Shown here: one piece after another, positions 1 to 8,853 of the stretch
Numbering within the stretch: the stretch's first letter is position 1
Layout: every line of letters begins with the position of its first letter
Assembly: GCA_964455375.1 (NCBI GenBank)
Contig: CAYVXE010000001.1
Coordinates: 47,998 to 111,997, forward strand
Direction: 5' to 3'
DNA from: CAYVXE01 sp964455375
GTDB taxonomy: Bacteria; Zhuqueibacterota; Zhuqueibacteria; Oceanimicrobiales; Oceanimicrobiaceae
DNA length: 64,000 nucleotides
Notes under the pieces: model-generated
Told to the model about the DNA's origin: nothing
Seen by the model: only the letters and a program-made list of their open reading frames with translations
Database searches by the model: none
Program-made: the position numbers and the translations under genes

Positions 1-1842
1 TTGACCAGTTCTGTACAAACCGGTCTGTCCACGGTGACAGCTATTTACGGGAATGCATTGACGGATACGGTGCATGTCATGTTTGGTGAGTCCGTCCCGA
101 CTTATTTGACTGTGTCGGCAAACCCGGTTTCCATTCCGGCGGACAACCAGAGTACGTCTACGCTAACAGCATCGGTAACGGATGGGCAAAACAATCCTGT
201 GTCGGATGGTACTGTGGTTAATTTTCAGATTATCGATGGAACCGGTACGATTGAATCCCAAAAAATGACAAGCGGAGGCATTGCCCGGAGTGTTTTGACC
301 AGTGGTACAAAACCGGATACTGCCGTCGTTGTTGTCAAGGTGGACCAATTGACAGACACAACCTCTGTCCGGTTCGTTGTGGGAGATGCAGCCGTAATTA
401 CTTTGGCGGCCGATTCAACGTCGTTGCCGGCAGACGGCATTACATCGACCCGTATTGTGGCGCGCGTTTTTGACGCTGCAGGCAACACCGTTGTTGACGG
501 TACACGAGTAAGTTTTTCCACCGATATCGGGGATGTGACTGAATCATCACAAACCGTTGCTGGTCAAGCCGAAGCCCAATTTTCCAGCAGTCAAACCGGC
601 GTTGCTACAATACAGGCTTCAGCCGGAGGCGTCTCTGAACAGTTAAACATTCAGTTACGCCCTGGACGACCCAACAGCATTTTGTTGAATTTTGATCCCA
701 ATAGTCTCGGTGTAAAAGATTCTGGCCGCAATCAAACGGTCACGATCGCTGCAACGGTTGTGGATAGTAAAAATAACCCGGTGCTCGATGGAACTTTGGT
801 TAGATTCTCGATTTTTGCTTCCCCGGGTGCAGGAGAGTTTTTAAGTAGTACAGAAGCGATTCCTACCGTAAATGGAAACGCACAGGTTTCTTTAAATAGT
901 GGTATTCGTTCGGGGAGCGTTCGAATTATGGCGCAGGTTACCGATGTTTCAGGTGTTCCCGTCCTACCGGAAGTGCGTGCTATCTCAACGGAAATATTGA
1001 TATTTGCCGGCCCGCCATTTATTGAAAATGTAAATAATGCACTGACCAGTCATTTAACGGTTGGTGTGGGACCTTCGAATATTGTGGGTTGGGATGTTGT
1101 CAACAATACGGCTAGGGTGACGGTTGTTGTGGGTGACAAATTTAACAATCCGGTTCCTGCCGGGACCGCAGTCTTTTTTACAACCACAGCCGGTGTGATT
1201 TCAACACACACAGGATTCACTGATGAAGAAGGAATCGCGACGGTCACGATACATTCCGGAAACCCTCTTCCGGACATTACACGATTTTATAATACATTTT
1301 TTGATCCGAATGAAAATCACCCGGATTGGGCGTTGGGAAGCAATGTTATTCCCGGGCCGATTCCGGATTATGATCTGGGAGAAGTGGTCAATTCTCTTGG
1401 TGGAGTTGGCGAAAATGATGGGATCGTTCGTATTATTGCAACGACGGAAGGTGTCGATGCAACCGGGAAGTCCGCCCGCCCGTGGTCGGTGGTAAATTTA
1501 GTGTTTTCAGGTGCGATTTCAACGTTTAGTGTGACAGCAGATTCTACGGAATTGGCTCCGGGAGAATCCGCTTTGATTTCCTTCACTATTTATGACGTGA
1601 ATGGCAATCCGATTGTTGGCGGCTCTGAAATAACCATTTCTTCCAGCGGCGGGGCTTTGTCATGGACGAGTTTAATCACCGCTGACCCGGGACAAACTCA
1701 TTATGATGTAACCATCACAAACAATATTGATCCTTCCGATCCAAGTGCCCGGACATTTTCAACCCCGGTGACAATTGACGTAAAAAGTGAAAATGGAAAC
1801 GTCGTTCAATCATCGCCTGTTATTAACTTTAATCTGAATTAG
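1..1842 (+). CDS. Ig-like (Big_1/invasin-type) repeat protein, 5' truncated
   Basis: The reading frame is open from the first base, so the real start lies outside the window and 613 residues are visible. The protein is a string of bacterial Ig-like repeats of roughly 90-100 residues. Recurrent signatures are 'SIPADNQSTSTLTASVTDGQNNPV' style strands (around 42-66), 'SLPADGITSTRIVARVFDAAG' (around 139-159), 'TVTIAATVVDSKNNPV' (around 240-255) and 'RVTVVVGDKFNNPVPAGTAVFF' (around 370-392). The D-x-x-x-N-P-V turn is typical of Big_1 domains of invasin/intimin-like adhesins. No transmembrane anchor or catalytic motif is visible at the C terminus. It is probably an extracellular or surface protein. 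Four bases separate it from the next gene, a predicted barrel protein, so the two may be co-expressed. The exact role is unknown. Confidence 0.75.
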   Translation: MTSSVQTGLSTVTAIYGNALTDTVHVMFGESVPTYLTVSANPVSIPADNQSTSTLTASVTDGQNNPVSDGTVVNFQIIDGTGTIESQKMTSGGIARSVLTSGTKPDTAVVVVKVDQLTDTTSVRFVVGDAAVITLAADSTSLPADGITSTRIVARVFDAAGNTVVDGTRVSFSTDIGDVTESSQTVAGQAEAQFSSSQTGVATIQASAGGVSEQLNIQLRPGRPNSILLNFDPNSLGVKDSGRNQTVTIAATVVDSKNNPVLDGTLVRFSIFASPGAGEFLSSTEAIPTVNGNAQVSLNSGIRSGSVRIMAQVTDVSGVPVLPEVRAISTEILIFAGPPFIENVNNALTSHLTVGVGPSNIVGWDVVNNTARVTVVVGDKFNNPVPAGTAVFFTTTAGVISTHTGFTDEEGIATVTIHSGNPLPDITRFYNTFFDPNENHPDWALGSNVIPGPIPDYDLGEVVNSLGGVGENDGIVRIIATTEGVDATGKSARPWSVVNLVFSGAISTFSVTADSTELAPGESALISFTIYDVNGNPIVGGSEITISSSGGALSWTSLITADPGQTHYDVTITNNIDPSDPSARTFSTPVTIDVKSENGNVVQSSPVINFNLN

Positions 1843-1846
1843 AGAA

Positions 1847-2632
1847 TTGAAAAATATATTACAAAATTTTTATTGGTGGGGAACGATACTGTTCTGTATA
1901 TTAAGTTTTTCGTATGACGTGCATGCGCAATCCGGCTTTGCATCGGTTTTAACTGCGGGCAATAAAGAACTAACCGTAAGTGTAAACGGTTCTTATTTTA
2001 CCCGAGCGATTGCCGGTATTGATAATTCTTCAAAGGGTTTGCATCTTAAAGCATTATATGGACTGGTGAAAAATATAGATGTGTGGGCATCGGTTGGTTT
2101 GGTCGATTTAACTCTGAATCATGTTGATTCTACGGGTTTGACGTTAAGGGACAATACCAATTTAAGCTATGGCGCAGGTCTGAATGTTAAATTTGTTACA
2201 ATTAGACGTGCAGGGTTGTGGTTTGTGACGGGTGTAAGTTACAGACGTTTTGTTGCCACTGCGAAAAAACAAAATTCACTTTTTATCGGTAATTCTGAAG
2301 TTAGACAGGCTTTAGAATTAAGATATGATTGGCAGATCTTTAATGCCAACATAGGCATGGTGAAACAATTTACATTTATGAATTTTTATGCAGGGTTAAA
2401 TCTCAGGCAGATTAATCGTCCGGAAACAAAAAGCAACAAACTTACTTTTGGGAGTGAATCTGTCCCTTCCGGTGTGGTGACAGGTGAGTATAAAAGCGGG
2501 GTTATCGTAAGTCCGGCTTTAGGTGTTGATTTTAAATTTGAATCGAGAATTAAATTGAGTTTAGGTTTGACTGTGAACAGTCGGTCGGATTATACGTTTT
2601 CAGTGGGGATAAGTCAAACTGGAAAACCATAG
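1847..2632 (+). CDS. Secreted outer-membrane beta-barrel-like protein
   Basis: The gene starts at TTG, four bases after the stop of the Ig-repeat gene, and encodes 261 residues. The N terminus is a classic signal peptide: a hydrophobic stretch at about residues 9-20, then VHAQ as a likely cleavage site near residue 28. The rest alternates short amphipathic beta strands (for example around KELTVSVNGSYF, YGLVKNIDVWASVGL, FYAGLNLRQI) and ends in strand-like residues, as in small porin-like barrels. No enzymatic motif is recognised. Its position directly behind a surface Ig-repeat protein suggests envelope assembly or anchoring, which is inference. Confidence 0.65.
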   Translation: MKNILQNFYWWGTILFCILSFSYDVHAQSGFASVLTAGNKELTVSVNGSYFTRAIAGIDNSSKGLHLKALYGLVKNIDVWASVGLVDLTLNHVDSTGLTLRDNTNLSYGAGLNVKFVTIRRAGLWFVTGVSYRRFVATAKKQNSLFIGNSEVRQALELRYDWQIFNANIGMVKQFTFMNFYAGLNLRQINRPETKSNKLTFGSESVPSGVVTGEYKSGVIVSPALGVDFKFESRIKLSLGLTVNSRSDYTFSVGISQTGKP

Positions 2633-2792
2633 CAACTTCGGGATAGTACCGGAAACAAAGGCTGGAATGGAATTTGCCACTTTTCCTCTAAACTTTCCTG
2701 AGCTATTTAATAAACTATTGATGGAGGATTCTTTCTGTACAAGCTACATTGTATAAATGTGAGTTTTTGTTTAGCTGACAGAGAATAAATTT

Positions 2793-3731
2793 ATGAAAAT
2801 TACAAAATCGCACAGGCTGGATAAAATCCGTTTGATTTTCTTCTCAACTGGAGAAACAGATTTTCGTCAATTTGATTTTCATCTGCAAAAGGTCCTTTTG
2901 TATCTTCTGGGTATAGGTATTGTTTTTACCGGCATATTTTTTGGCACTGTAACAATTATCAACACAATGTATCAGACTAATACAAGTAAATCCGTGTTGG
3001 AGGCAAATGATTTTTTAAAAAGGAAAATTTTGGCGTTGCAACAGGATATTCATTTAATGAACAATAAACTTCATGGTCTGGAAGAGGATACCCAGGGTCT
3101 TGAGACTTTGGTAGGGTTATCCGTCTCGTCTAAACCGAAGGATTCAAATAGTCAAAATTTATTTTCAGAAGATGATATGCTCATGGCATCCCTGCCGGTA
3201 GATTATGAATATCAGACAGATAAAATGTCACAATATTTGACTAATTTAGAAGGTCGTGTTGACCGGGCAATCCAGGTACAGGATGAAATTGAACATCAGT
3301 TTTTGCAAACCCGCAAGGAAATTAAGCACATTCCTTCTATAAGACCGATTCAAGGTGCCAGAATTACGGATAAATTCGGGAATCGCAAAGACCCGTTTGT
3401 TGAAAGAATACGGCATCATAATGGCATCGATTTAGCTGCAAAGTTTGGAACAAAGGTTTATGCTTCGGCCTCCGGTGTGGTTGAATTTGTCAGAACAAAA
3501 TATCGTCTTAATAAGGGGTACGGACGAGTCATCATTATTAACCACGGGTACGGATATAAAACCCTCTATGGTCATCTCTCAAAAATATTTGTAAGACCCG
3601 GACGAAAAGTGAACCGATGGGACGTCATCGGATTGTCAGGAGATTCAGGTCGTTCCACCGGGCCTCACCTGCATTATGAGGTGTGGCACAATCGTCGACC
3701 GCTTGACCCTGAAGAATATTTGCTCAATTAG
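2793..3731 (+). CDS. M23 (LytM-type) murein peptidase, membrane anchored
   Basis: The 312-residue protein has one N-terminal transmembrane segment (about 30-56), a helical, probably coiled-coil linker (about 60-190) and a C-terminal LytM/peptidase M23 domain (about 195-310). The zinc-site motifs are visible: HNGIDL supplies the HxxxD pair and HLHYEVW supplies the HxH motif near the end. Family members cleave peptidoglycan cross-bridges or act as amidase activators in the periplasm. Basic residues before the TM segment and the long helical linker fit a periplasmic domain held at the inner membrane. The 160 bases upstream show no clear feature. The pyr promoter begins just after its stop codon. 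Confidence 0.88.
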   Translation: MKITKSHRLDKIRLIFFSTGETDFRQFDFHLQKVLLYLLGIGIVFTGIFFGTVTIINTMYQTNTSKSVLEANDFLKRKILALQQDIHLMNNKLHGLEEDTQGLETLVGLSVSSKPKDSNSQNLFSEDDMLMASLPVDYEYQTDKMSQYLTNLEGRVDRAIQVQDEIEHQFLQTRKEIKHIPSIRPIQGARITDKFGNRKDPFVERIRHHNGIDLAAKFGTKVYASASGVVEFVRTKYRLNKGYGRVIIINHGYGYKTLYGHLSKIFVRPGRKVNRWDVIGLSGDSGRSTGPHLHYEVWHNRRPLDPEEYLLN

Positions 3732-3755
3732 GAAATGATATATTGAGGTTTTGAC

Positions 3756-3784
3756 TTGACTATTAAATAAAAAATGTGTACAAT
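3756..3784 (+). promoter_or_regulatory. Sigma-70-type promoter of the pyr operon
   Basis: TTGACT (3756-3761) and TACAAT (3779-3784) are separated by exactly 17 bases. It lies in the gap after the M23 gene and directly upstream of the PyrR leader, so transcription would start near 3791. An overlapping second TTGACT lies at 3751-3756. Confidence 0.65.
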
Positions 3785-3798
3785 GACACCGAAAATTT

Positions 3799-3829
3799 CC
3801 TTTAATCCTATTCAGTGAGGTAGGAAAGG
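3799..3829 (+). promoter_or_regulatory. PyrR-binding RNA hairpin (pyr attenuator leader)
   Basis: A hairpin with lower stem CCTT (3799-3802) / AAGG (3826-3829), a 5'-side bulge TAA, upper stem TCCTA (3806-3810) / TAGGA (3821-3825) and loop TTCAGTGAGG. The 5' bulge and the CAGnGAGG-type loop match the known PyrR anti-antiterminator element of pyr operons. The first downstream gene is pyrR itself, which supports the assignment. Confidence 0.75.
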
Positions 3830-3850
3830 TTCCTTGGAAAAATTGATCAT

Positions 3851-3880
3851 GCCTTCTCGAGCTATCGAAGAAGGCTTTTT
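3851..3880 (+). terminator. Intrinsic attenuator terminator of the pyr leader
   Basis: The stem GCCTTCT (3851-3857) / AGAAGGC (3869-3875) is extended inward by CGA/TCG and followed by six T. It sits between the PyrR hairpin and the pyrR start, the position expected for UMP-dependent attenuation: PyrR bound to the leader would favour this terminator. Confidence 0.8.
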
Positions 3881-3891
3881 TATGTGAAGCC

Positions 3892-4440
3892 ATGATGACC
3901 AAAAATAAAATTGTGACTCCTGAGGGTTTAAACAGAACCTTAACCCGGCTTGCTCATGAAATTATCGAGCAAAATAGTGGTGGTGAAAACGTCGTTTTCC
4001 TTGGAATACGATCGCGGGGAGTTCCACTTGCTGAACGCATTATCGAAAGGATATTTGCTGTTGAGCAGGTAAGACCTCCTCTTGGGGTTCTGGACGTCAC
4101 CATGTACCGTGATGATGTGTTTGAAAATATTAAATTGCCATCGGTGCAGACCACGGATATCGGCTTCAAAATCGGCGGTAAGGTTGTCATTTTAGTTGAT
4201 GATGTTTTATTCACCGGCAGAACGGTTCGCGCCGCATTGGATGCGATTATGGATTTTGGCAGACCAAAATGCATTCAACTAGCAGTGCTTGTGGATCGGG
4301 GGCATCGTGAACTGCCAATCCGGGCGGATTATGTCGGTAAGAACATACCCACCTCACAGAATCAGGAAGTGAAAGTTTTGGTGAAGGAAATTGATAATCA
4401 AGATGGTATTTACCTGATTAACTCTGGTGAGGAAACATAA
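3892..4440 (+). CDS. pyrR: PyrR, pyr-operon attenuator / uracil phosphoribosyltransferase
   Basis: The 182-residue type I PRTase-fold protein carries the PRPP-binding signature VVILVDDVLFTGRTVRAAL at about residues 98-116, and its length matches the PyrR family. PyrR senses uridine nucleotides and binds leader RNA; it also has uracil phosphoribosyltransferase activity in many species. Two adjacent ATG codons (3892, 3895) can serve as the start. No strong ribosome site precedes them, because the terminator hairpin occupies that position. The matching RNA target is just upstream, and pyrB starts on the base after the stop, so this is the first gene of a pyrR-pyrB-pyrC operon. Confidence 0.93.
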   Translation: MMTKNKIVTPEGLNRTLTRLAHEIIEQNSGGENVVFLGIRSRGVPLAERIIERIFAVEQVRPPLGVLDVTMYRDDVFENIKLPSVQTTDIGFKIGGKVVILVDDVLFTGRTVRAALDAIMDFGRPKCIQLAVLVDRGHRELPIRADYVGKNIPTSQNQEVKVLVKEIDNQDGIYLINSGEET

Positions 4441-5382
4441 TTGAAATTTCAGAAGAAGCATTTGTTAGGTTTAGAAGATTATACAAAAGAAGAGATAACC
4501 AGCATATTGGATACCGCCGAATCCTTTAAGGAAGTTTTATCCCGGCCTATTCCAAAAGTACCCACCCTGAGAGGCAAAACAATCGTCAATTTATTTTTTG
4601 AAGCATCCACGCGCACCAGGATTTCTTTTGAACTGGCGGAAAAACGTTTATCCGCTGATTCGGTAAATTTTTCAACTTCCGCGTCTTCGGTGAAAAAAGG
4701 AGAGACGCTTCGGGACACAGCCAGAAACATCGAAGCTATGCAAATCAGTTTGGTGGTCATTCGTCATAGCGCTGCAGGCGCACCGCACTTTCTCACGCAG
4801 TGTGTGGATGCATCCATTGTAAACGCTGGGGACGGTCAGCATGAACATCCCACACAAGCTTTGTTAGATCTTATGACGTTGCGACACAAGTTTAAAAAAT
4901 TGAATAATTTGAAAGTTGCAATTATCGGGGATATAGATCATAGCCGGGTTGCCCGTTCCAATATTTATGGTTTAAAAGCGATGGGCGCGAAAGTAGCGCT
5001 TTGTGGCCCCAGAACATTTCTTCCTGTGAAGGCAGAGCAGTGGGGGACGGAAATTTTTACAAATCTCGATGCGGCTATCGAATGGGCGGATGTGTTGAAT
5101 GTGTTGCGCATTCAACTTGAACGGCAACAAAAAGGTCTGTTCTCCACCATTCGTGAATATCATAACTTGTTCGGCATCACTCGGCAGCGGTTAGAACGTG
5201 CCAAAAAAGATATCACAATCTTGCATCCGGGGCCCATTAACCGGGGTGTGGAAATCGAAAGCGAACTGGCTGACAGCGATTTTTCATTAATTCTGAATCA
5301 GGTTACCAACGGTGTCGCGATTCGGATGGCGGTGCTTTACCTGCTTAGCGGCGGCAAGCCTGCTGTGTATTTTGATGCATAA
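4441..5382 (+). CDS. pyrB: Aspartate carbamoyltransferase catalytic chain
   Basis: This enzyme forms carbamoyl-aspartate from carbamoyl phosphate and aspartate, the first committed pyrimidine step, in the cytoplasm. The 313-residue protein shows the carbamoyl-phosphate motif STRTR at residues 56-60, the HPTQALLDL motif at about 134-142 and the aspartate-loop region LHPGPINRG near 260. The start is TTG, immediately after the pyrR TAA with no spacer, so translation is probably coupled. No regulatory chain gene (pyrI) follows, as in species that use free catalytic trimers or a PyrB-PyrC complex. Expression should follow the upstream attenuator. Confidence 0.95.
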   Translation: MKFQKKHLLGLEDYTKEEITSILDTAESFKEVLSRPIPKVPTLRGKTIVNLFFEASTRTRISFELAEKRLSADSVNFSTSASSVKKGETLRDTARNIEAMQISLVVIRHSAAGAPHFLTQCVDASIVNAGDGQHEHPTQALLDLMTLRHKFKKLNNLKVAIIGDIDHSRVARSNIYGLKAMGAKVALCGPRTFLPVKAEQWGTEIFTNLDAAIEWADVLNVLRIQLERQQKGLFSTIREYHNLFGITRQRLERAKKDITILHPGPINRGVEIESELADSDFSLILNQVTNGVAIRMAVLYLLSGGKPAVYFDA

Positions 5383-5421
5383 ATTCTGTCAGATAGTCAT
5401 TTTAAAAAAAAGTCATTTACA

Positions 5422-6735
5422 ATGAGCCTAACTCAATTTACCGAATCTGTTTCAAAATTATTATTAACCAACGGTACCGTTGTGGATCCGGTTTCTTTAA
5501 AGGAATCGATTTCAGATGTTCTCATCGAAAACGGTGAATTAAAAGAAATAGGCAAAATCAATGCAGAAGGATTTGACGGCCAAATTACGGACGTAGCGGG
5601 TAAGGTTGTCTGTCCCGGCCTCATCGACATGCATGTGCATTTGCGGGAGCCCGGCAGGGAAGATGAAGAAACCATCGATTCCGGTTGCGATGCCGCGATG
5701 GCGGGAGGATTTACTGCGGTTTGTTCCATGCCTAACACAGAACCTGCTGCCGATAATGCCGAGGTGATTTCGTTCATCAAAAACAGAGCAAAGAACCTTC
5801 TGGTGAATGTTTATCCCATTGCAGCAGTCACAAAAAATCGTGCCGGCAATGAGCTCACCGAAATGGGCGATTTGGTAGATGCCGGCGCTGTCGCTTTTTC
5901 AGATGACGGAGAGCCGGTTGCCACATCAGAAATTCTCAGACGTGCACTTGAATATTCTTCCATGTTTAATACGCCAATCATTGAACATTGTGAAGATAAG
6001 ACACTGACTGTCGGTGCGTCCATGCATGAAGGAGAAATTTCCACAAGATTGGGTTTGAAGGGAATCCCGGGCATTTCCGAGGATATCATCGTGGCGCGTG
6101 ACATTCAGGTGACTGAGTACACAAAAGGGAAACTGCATATCGCACATATTTCTACTGCGGCGTCAGTGGACCTGGTGCGACAAGCCAAAAAACGCGGGGT
6201 GCAGGTTACTTGTGAAGTGATGCCGCACCATTTTACGTTGAACCATACGGCGGTTAAAAATTATGATACAAACGCCAAAATGAATCCGCCTTTGCGCACG
6301 CAAGCCGATGTTGATGCCATGCTCGAAGGCTTAAAAGACGGCACCATCGATGTCATTGCTACCGATCATGCACCGCATGCTATTGAAGAAAAGCAAGTGG
6401 AGTTCGACGCCGCCCCGTTTGGCATCGTCGGTTTGGAAACAGCGCTCGGCATTGTGATAAAATATTTAGTACAGGGAAAAATTCTTTCTCTGCCACAAGC
6501 AGTGGCAAAACTCACGAGTACGCCCGCTGAAATACTGAACCTCAAGGCCGGTCGTTTTGTGAAAAACCAACCTGCTTCCATCACAATTTTCGATCCAACT
6601 GTGGAGTGGGTTGTGGATAAGAGAAAATTTAAATCAAAATCCCGGAATACACCGTACGATAAGTGGGATTTGGCCGGAAAAGTGTTTGCCTTATATAATA
6701 AAGGCTTGTGGTGGCAGTCTAATTTGATCAGTTAA
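5422..6735 (+). CDS. pyrC: Dihydroorotase (type I, PyrC)
   Basis: The enzyme cyclises carbamoyl-aspartate to dihydroorotate. The 437-residue protein belongs to the long amidohydrolase form. The metal-binding HxH motif is H71/H73 within DMHVHLREPG, and the ATDHAPHA motif near residue 313 carries the catalytic aspartate. The composite beta-sandwich (residues 14-65 and the C-terminal 60) surrounds the barrel. It lies 39 bases after pyrB and closes the pyr operon seen here; the remaining pyr genes are elsewhere, apart from pyrH downstream. Conserved sequence begins near LLLTNGTVVDP, so a start slightly inside the ATG at 5422 cannot be excluded. Confidence 0.95.
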   Translation: MSLTQFTESVSKLLLTNGTVVDPVSLKESISDVLIENGELKEIGKINAEGFDGQITDVAGKVVCPGLIDMHVHLREPGREDEETIDSGCDAAMAGGFTAVCSMPNTEPAADNAEVISFIKNRAKNLLVNVYPIAAVTKNRAGNELTEMGDLVDAGAVAFSDDGEPVATSEILRRALEYSSMFNTPIIEHCEDKTLTVGASMHEGEISTRLGLKGIPGISEDIIVARDIQVTEYTKGKLHIAHISTAASVDLVRQAKKRGVQVTCEVMPHHFTLNHTAVKNYDTNAKMNPPLRTQADVDAMLEGLKDGTIDVIATDHAPHAIEEKQVEFDAAPFGIVGLETALGIVIKYLVQGKILSLPQAVAKLTSTPAEILNLKAGRFVKNQPASITIFDPTVEWVVDKRKFKSKSRNTPYDKWDLAGKVFALYNKGLWWQSNLIS

Positions 6736-6893
6736 TACGTTGGTAGTGTCGGCTTTGTAGATGCTTTTTTAAAACCTGAAACACTCATCCGTTACTCCTC
6801 TGGTTTTTACCGGGCAGGGCGTGGCTATACTTCCTTTTGTTTTGCGGTCGTCGAAAGCAATAGCCGGAACGTCGTGTTTGAAGGAATCCTAAT

Positions 6894-7451
6894 TTGGAAG
6901 CGACCATGTCTTTAGTACCGCAAAAAATGTTTTTCACCAAAGGTGTGGGAAAACATAAAGAAAAACTGACCAGCCTTGAATTGGCATTGAGAAATGCCGG
7001 TATCGCAAAATATAACCTGGTAAAAGTGTCCAGTATTTTTCCGCCGGGCTGCAAGATTATTTCAAAAAACGAGGGGCTGAAATTGCTGACACCGGGACAA
7101 ATTTCCTATGTGGTGATGAGTCAGGCAGAATCCAATGAGGCGCACCGGTTGTTAGCAGCATCGGTGGGGGTAGCAGTTCCAAAGGATAAGCGTCAATACG
7201 GCTACCTGTCTGAACACCACAGTTTCGGCCAGCGCGATGATGTTGCCGGTGAGTATGCGGAGGATTTAGCGGCTACAATGTTGGCAACAATTCTTGGCGT
7301 CAACTTTGACCCGGACGCCTCCTGGGATGAAAAAAAAGAGATCTGGCGCATCAGTGGTGAAATTGTTCGCACCCGCAATGTCACCCAATCAGCTATTGGC
7401 GATAAGAACGGTTTGTGGACGACGGTCATAGCTGCCGCGGTTTTGCTTTGA
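6894..7451 (+). CDS. pdaD: Pyruvoyl-dependent arginine decarboxylase
   Basis: This enzyme decarboxylates arginine to agmatine. The 185-residue proenzyme should self-cleave at a serine pair to form the pyruvoyl group: KVSSIFPPG places S46/S47 at the expected site. The YGYLSEHH segment near residue 103 and the C-terminal GLWTTVIAAAVLL also fit the PvlArgDC family. Two starts are possible: TTG at 6894 behind AAGGA (6881-6885), or ATG at 6906 behind GGAAG. The agmatinase gene follows after six bases, so the pair forms a two-step arginine-to-putrescine route. The 158-base leader after pyrC has a GGCTAT/ATAGCC hairpin but nothing recognisable. Confidence 0.9.
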   Translation: MEATMSLVPQKMFFTKGVGKHKEKLTSLELALRNAGIAKYNLVKVSSIFPPGCKIISKNEGLKLLTPGQISYVVMSQAESNEAHRLLAASVGVAVPKDKRQYGYLSEHHSFGQRDDVAGEYAEDLAATMLATILGVNFDPDASWDEKKEIWRISGEIVRTRNVTQSAIGDKNGLWTTVIAAAVLL

Positions 7452-7457
7452 AGGTCG

Positions 7458-8354
7458 ATGCGTAGGCAGACAAAATTTCTCGATTTGCCTCCGGAATTGT
7501 CCGGATTTAACGAATCAAAAGTGGCCATTCTCAGCCTGCCTTATGAAGCGACCACCAGCTACGGAAAAGGGACGAAAGCGGGCCCCGAAGCGATTATTCA
7601 AGCCTCAACTCAGGTAGAGTTTTATGATGAGGAATTGGACTGTGAGCCCTGCCAAGCCGGCATTTCCACGGTCAGGCCGTTTACATCATTTCCTAAGAAA
7701 CCGGAAGTAGCAGTCGGAGAAATAAAGCGTGCAGGCAGCAATCTTTTGGCAAGGAATAAATTTGTCGTTGGACTTGGCGGTGAGCACACGGTAACTGTGG
7801 GATTGGTACGAGCTATGACAGAAAAATACCCGGGTTTGTCCGTGCTGCAATTAGATGCGCACAGCGATTTACGGGACACGTATGAAGGAACGCCATTCAG
7901 TCATGCATGCGTGATGAGACGTATTTTAGAGATGTGTTCGTATGTGGGGTTGGGAATACGCAGCTCTATTCCGGGCCAGCGAAAAATATTGGGTTCTGAT
8001 TCACATATTTTTTATGCTCACGAAATGATACGGCATGCAAATTGGCCGGATTGGATTCTGGGGCGGTTGGGTAATCCGGTTTATGTGACGATTGATTTGG
8101 ATTTTTTTGATCCGTCATTGGTTCCTTCTGTGGGTACACCGGAACCGGGCGGTTTTCAGTGGTATGAAACGTTGTCTTTGCTGCGTGAAATATCCACAAA
8201 ACGCACTATTGTTGGCTTTGATGTTGTGGAGTTGACGCCACAAAAATATGCACCTGCATCAGATTTCATTGCAGCAAAGTTAGTGTATAAATTATTAGGC
8301 TATATTTTCACTGCTCGGGATGATGTTTCAAAAAAGAAAAACCTTGACTATTAA
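7458..8354 (+). CDS. speB: Agmatinase (ureohydrolase family)
   Basis: It hydrolyses agmatine to putrescine and urea with a binuclear manganese site. The metal-ligand motifs are all visible: GGEHT with H110, DAHSD with D133, H135 and D137, and DLDFFD with D213 and D215. The substrate-loop motif PGG follows at about 228. At 298 residues it has the usual family length. The start ATG at 7458 is preceded by AAGG, six bases after the pdaD stop. The adjacent agmatine-forming gene makes agmatinase far more likely than arginase or formiminoglutamase. Confidence 0.92.
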   Translation: MRRQTKFLDLPPELSGFNESKVAILSLPYEATTSYGKGTKAGPEAIIQASTQVEFYDEELDCEPCQAGISTVRPFTSFPKKPEVAVGEIKRAGSNLLARNKFVVGLGGEHTVTVGLVRAMTEKYPGLSVLQLDAHSDLRDTYEGTPFSHACVMRRILEMCSYVGLGIRSSIPGQRKILGSDSHIFYAHEMIRHANWPDWILGRLGNPVYVTIDLDFFDPSLVPSVGTPEPGGFQWYETLSLLREISTKRTIVGFDVVELTPQKYAPASDFIAAKLVYKLLGYIFTARDDVSKKKNLDY

Positions 8355-8372
8355 ATGTTAAATTATTAATTT
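8344..8372 (+). promoter_or_regulatory. Candidate promoter of the rplM-rpsI genes
   Basis: TTGACT (8344-8349), a 17-base spacer and TAATTT (8367-8372) overlap the very end of speB. It would start transcription about 30 bases before rplM. The -10 box is imperfect. Confidence 0.4.
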
Positions 8373-8408
8373 CGAAGTCGAATTTTTTTTAACAGTAAGG
8401 AGTTAGAA

Positions 8409-8837
8409 TTGAAGACACATATCGCGAATCCAGCCAATGTTCACAGGAGGTGGCTTTTAATAGATGCAGAAGGCCAAACGCTCGGTCGTCTGGCTGCAAA
8501 AGTTGCCACATTACTCAAAGGTAAACATAAGCCAATATATGCACCGCACATGGATGTTGGTGATAATATTATTATTATCAATGCCCAAAAAATACACGTG
8601 ACGGGGAAAAAGGCGCAAACGAAACGGTACTATCGTCATACAGGGTATCCCGGCGGTCTGCGTTCCGATGCATTTTCCGACTTAATTGTCAGTTATCCGG
8701 AAAGAATTTTGGAGAAAGCGATTTGGGGGATGTTGCCACACAATCATTTAGGCAGGAAAATGTTTAAAAAGCTTAAAGTTTATGCAAATGAAAATCACCC
8801 CCATAAAGCTCAGAAACCTGAAATGTATGCACTTTAA
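8409..8837 (+). CDS. rplM: 50S ribosomal protein L13
   Basis: The 142-residue protein has the conserved L13 core: RRWLLIDAEGQTLGRLAAKVA at about 14-34, GDNIIIINAQKIHVTGKK near 48-65 and the central PHNHLGRKMFKKLKVY near 110-125. It binds 23S rRNA early in large-subunit assembly. The TTG start is supported by AAGGAG eight bases upstream. rpsI follows after 16 bases, the near-universal rplM-rpsI pairing. Expression probably begins at the candidate promoter overlapping the speB end. Confidence 0.97.
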   Translation: MKTHIANPANVHRRWLLIDAEGQTLGRLAAKVATLLKGKHKPIYAPHMDVGDNIIIINAQKIHVTGKKAQTKRYYRHTGYPGGLRSDAFSDLIVSYPERILEKAIWGMLPHNHLGRKMFKKLKVYANENHPHKAQKPEMYAL

Positions 8838-8853
8838 ATAAATTGAGGAAACT

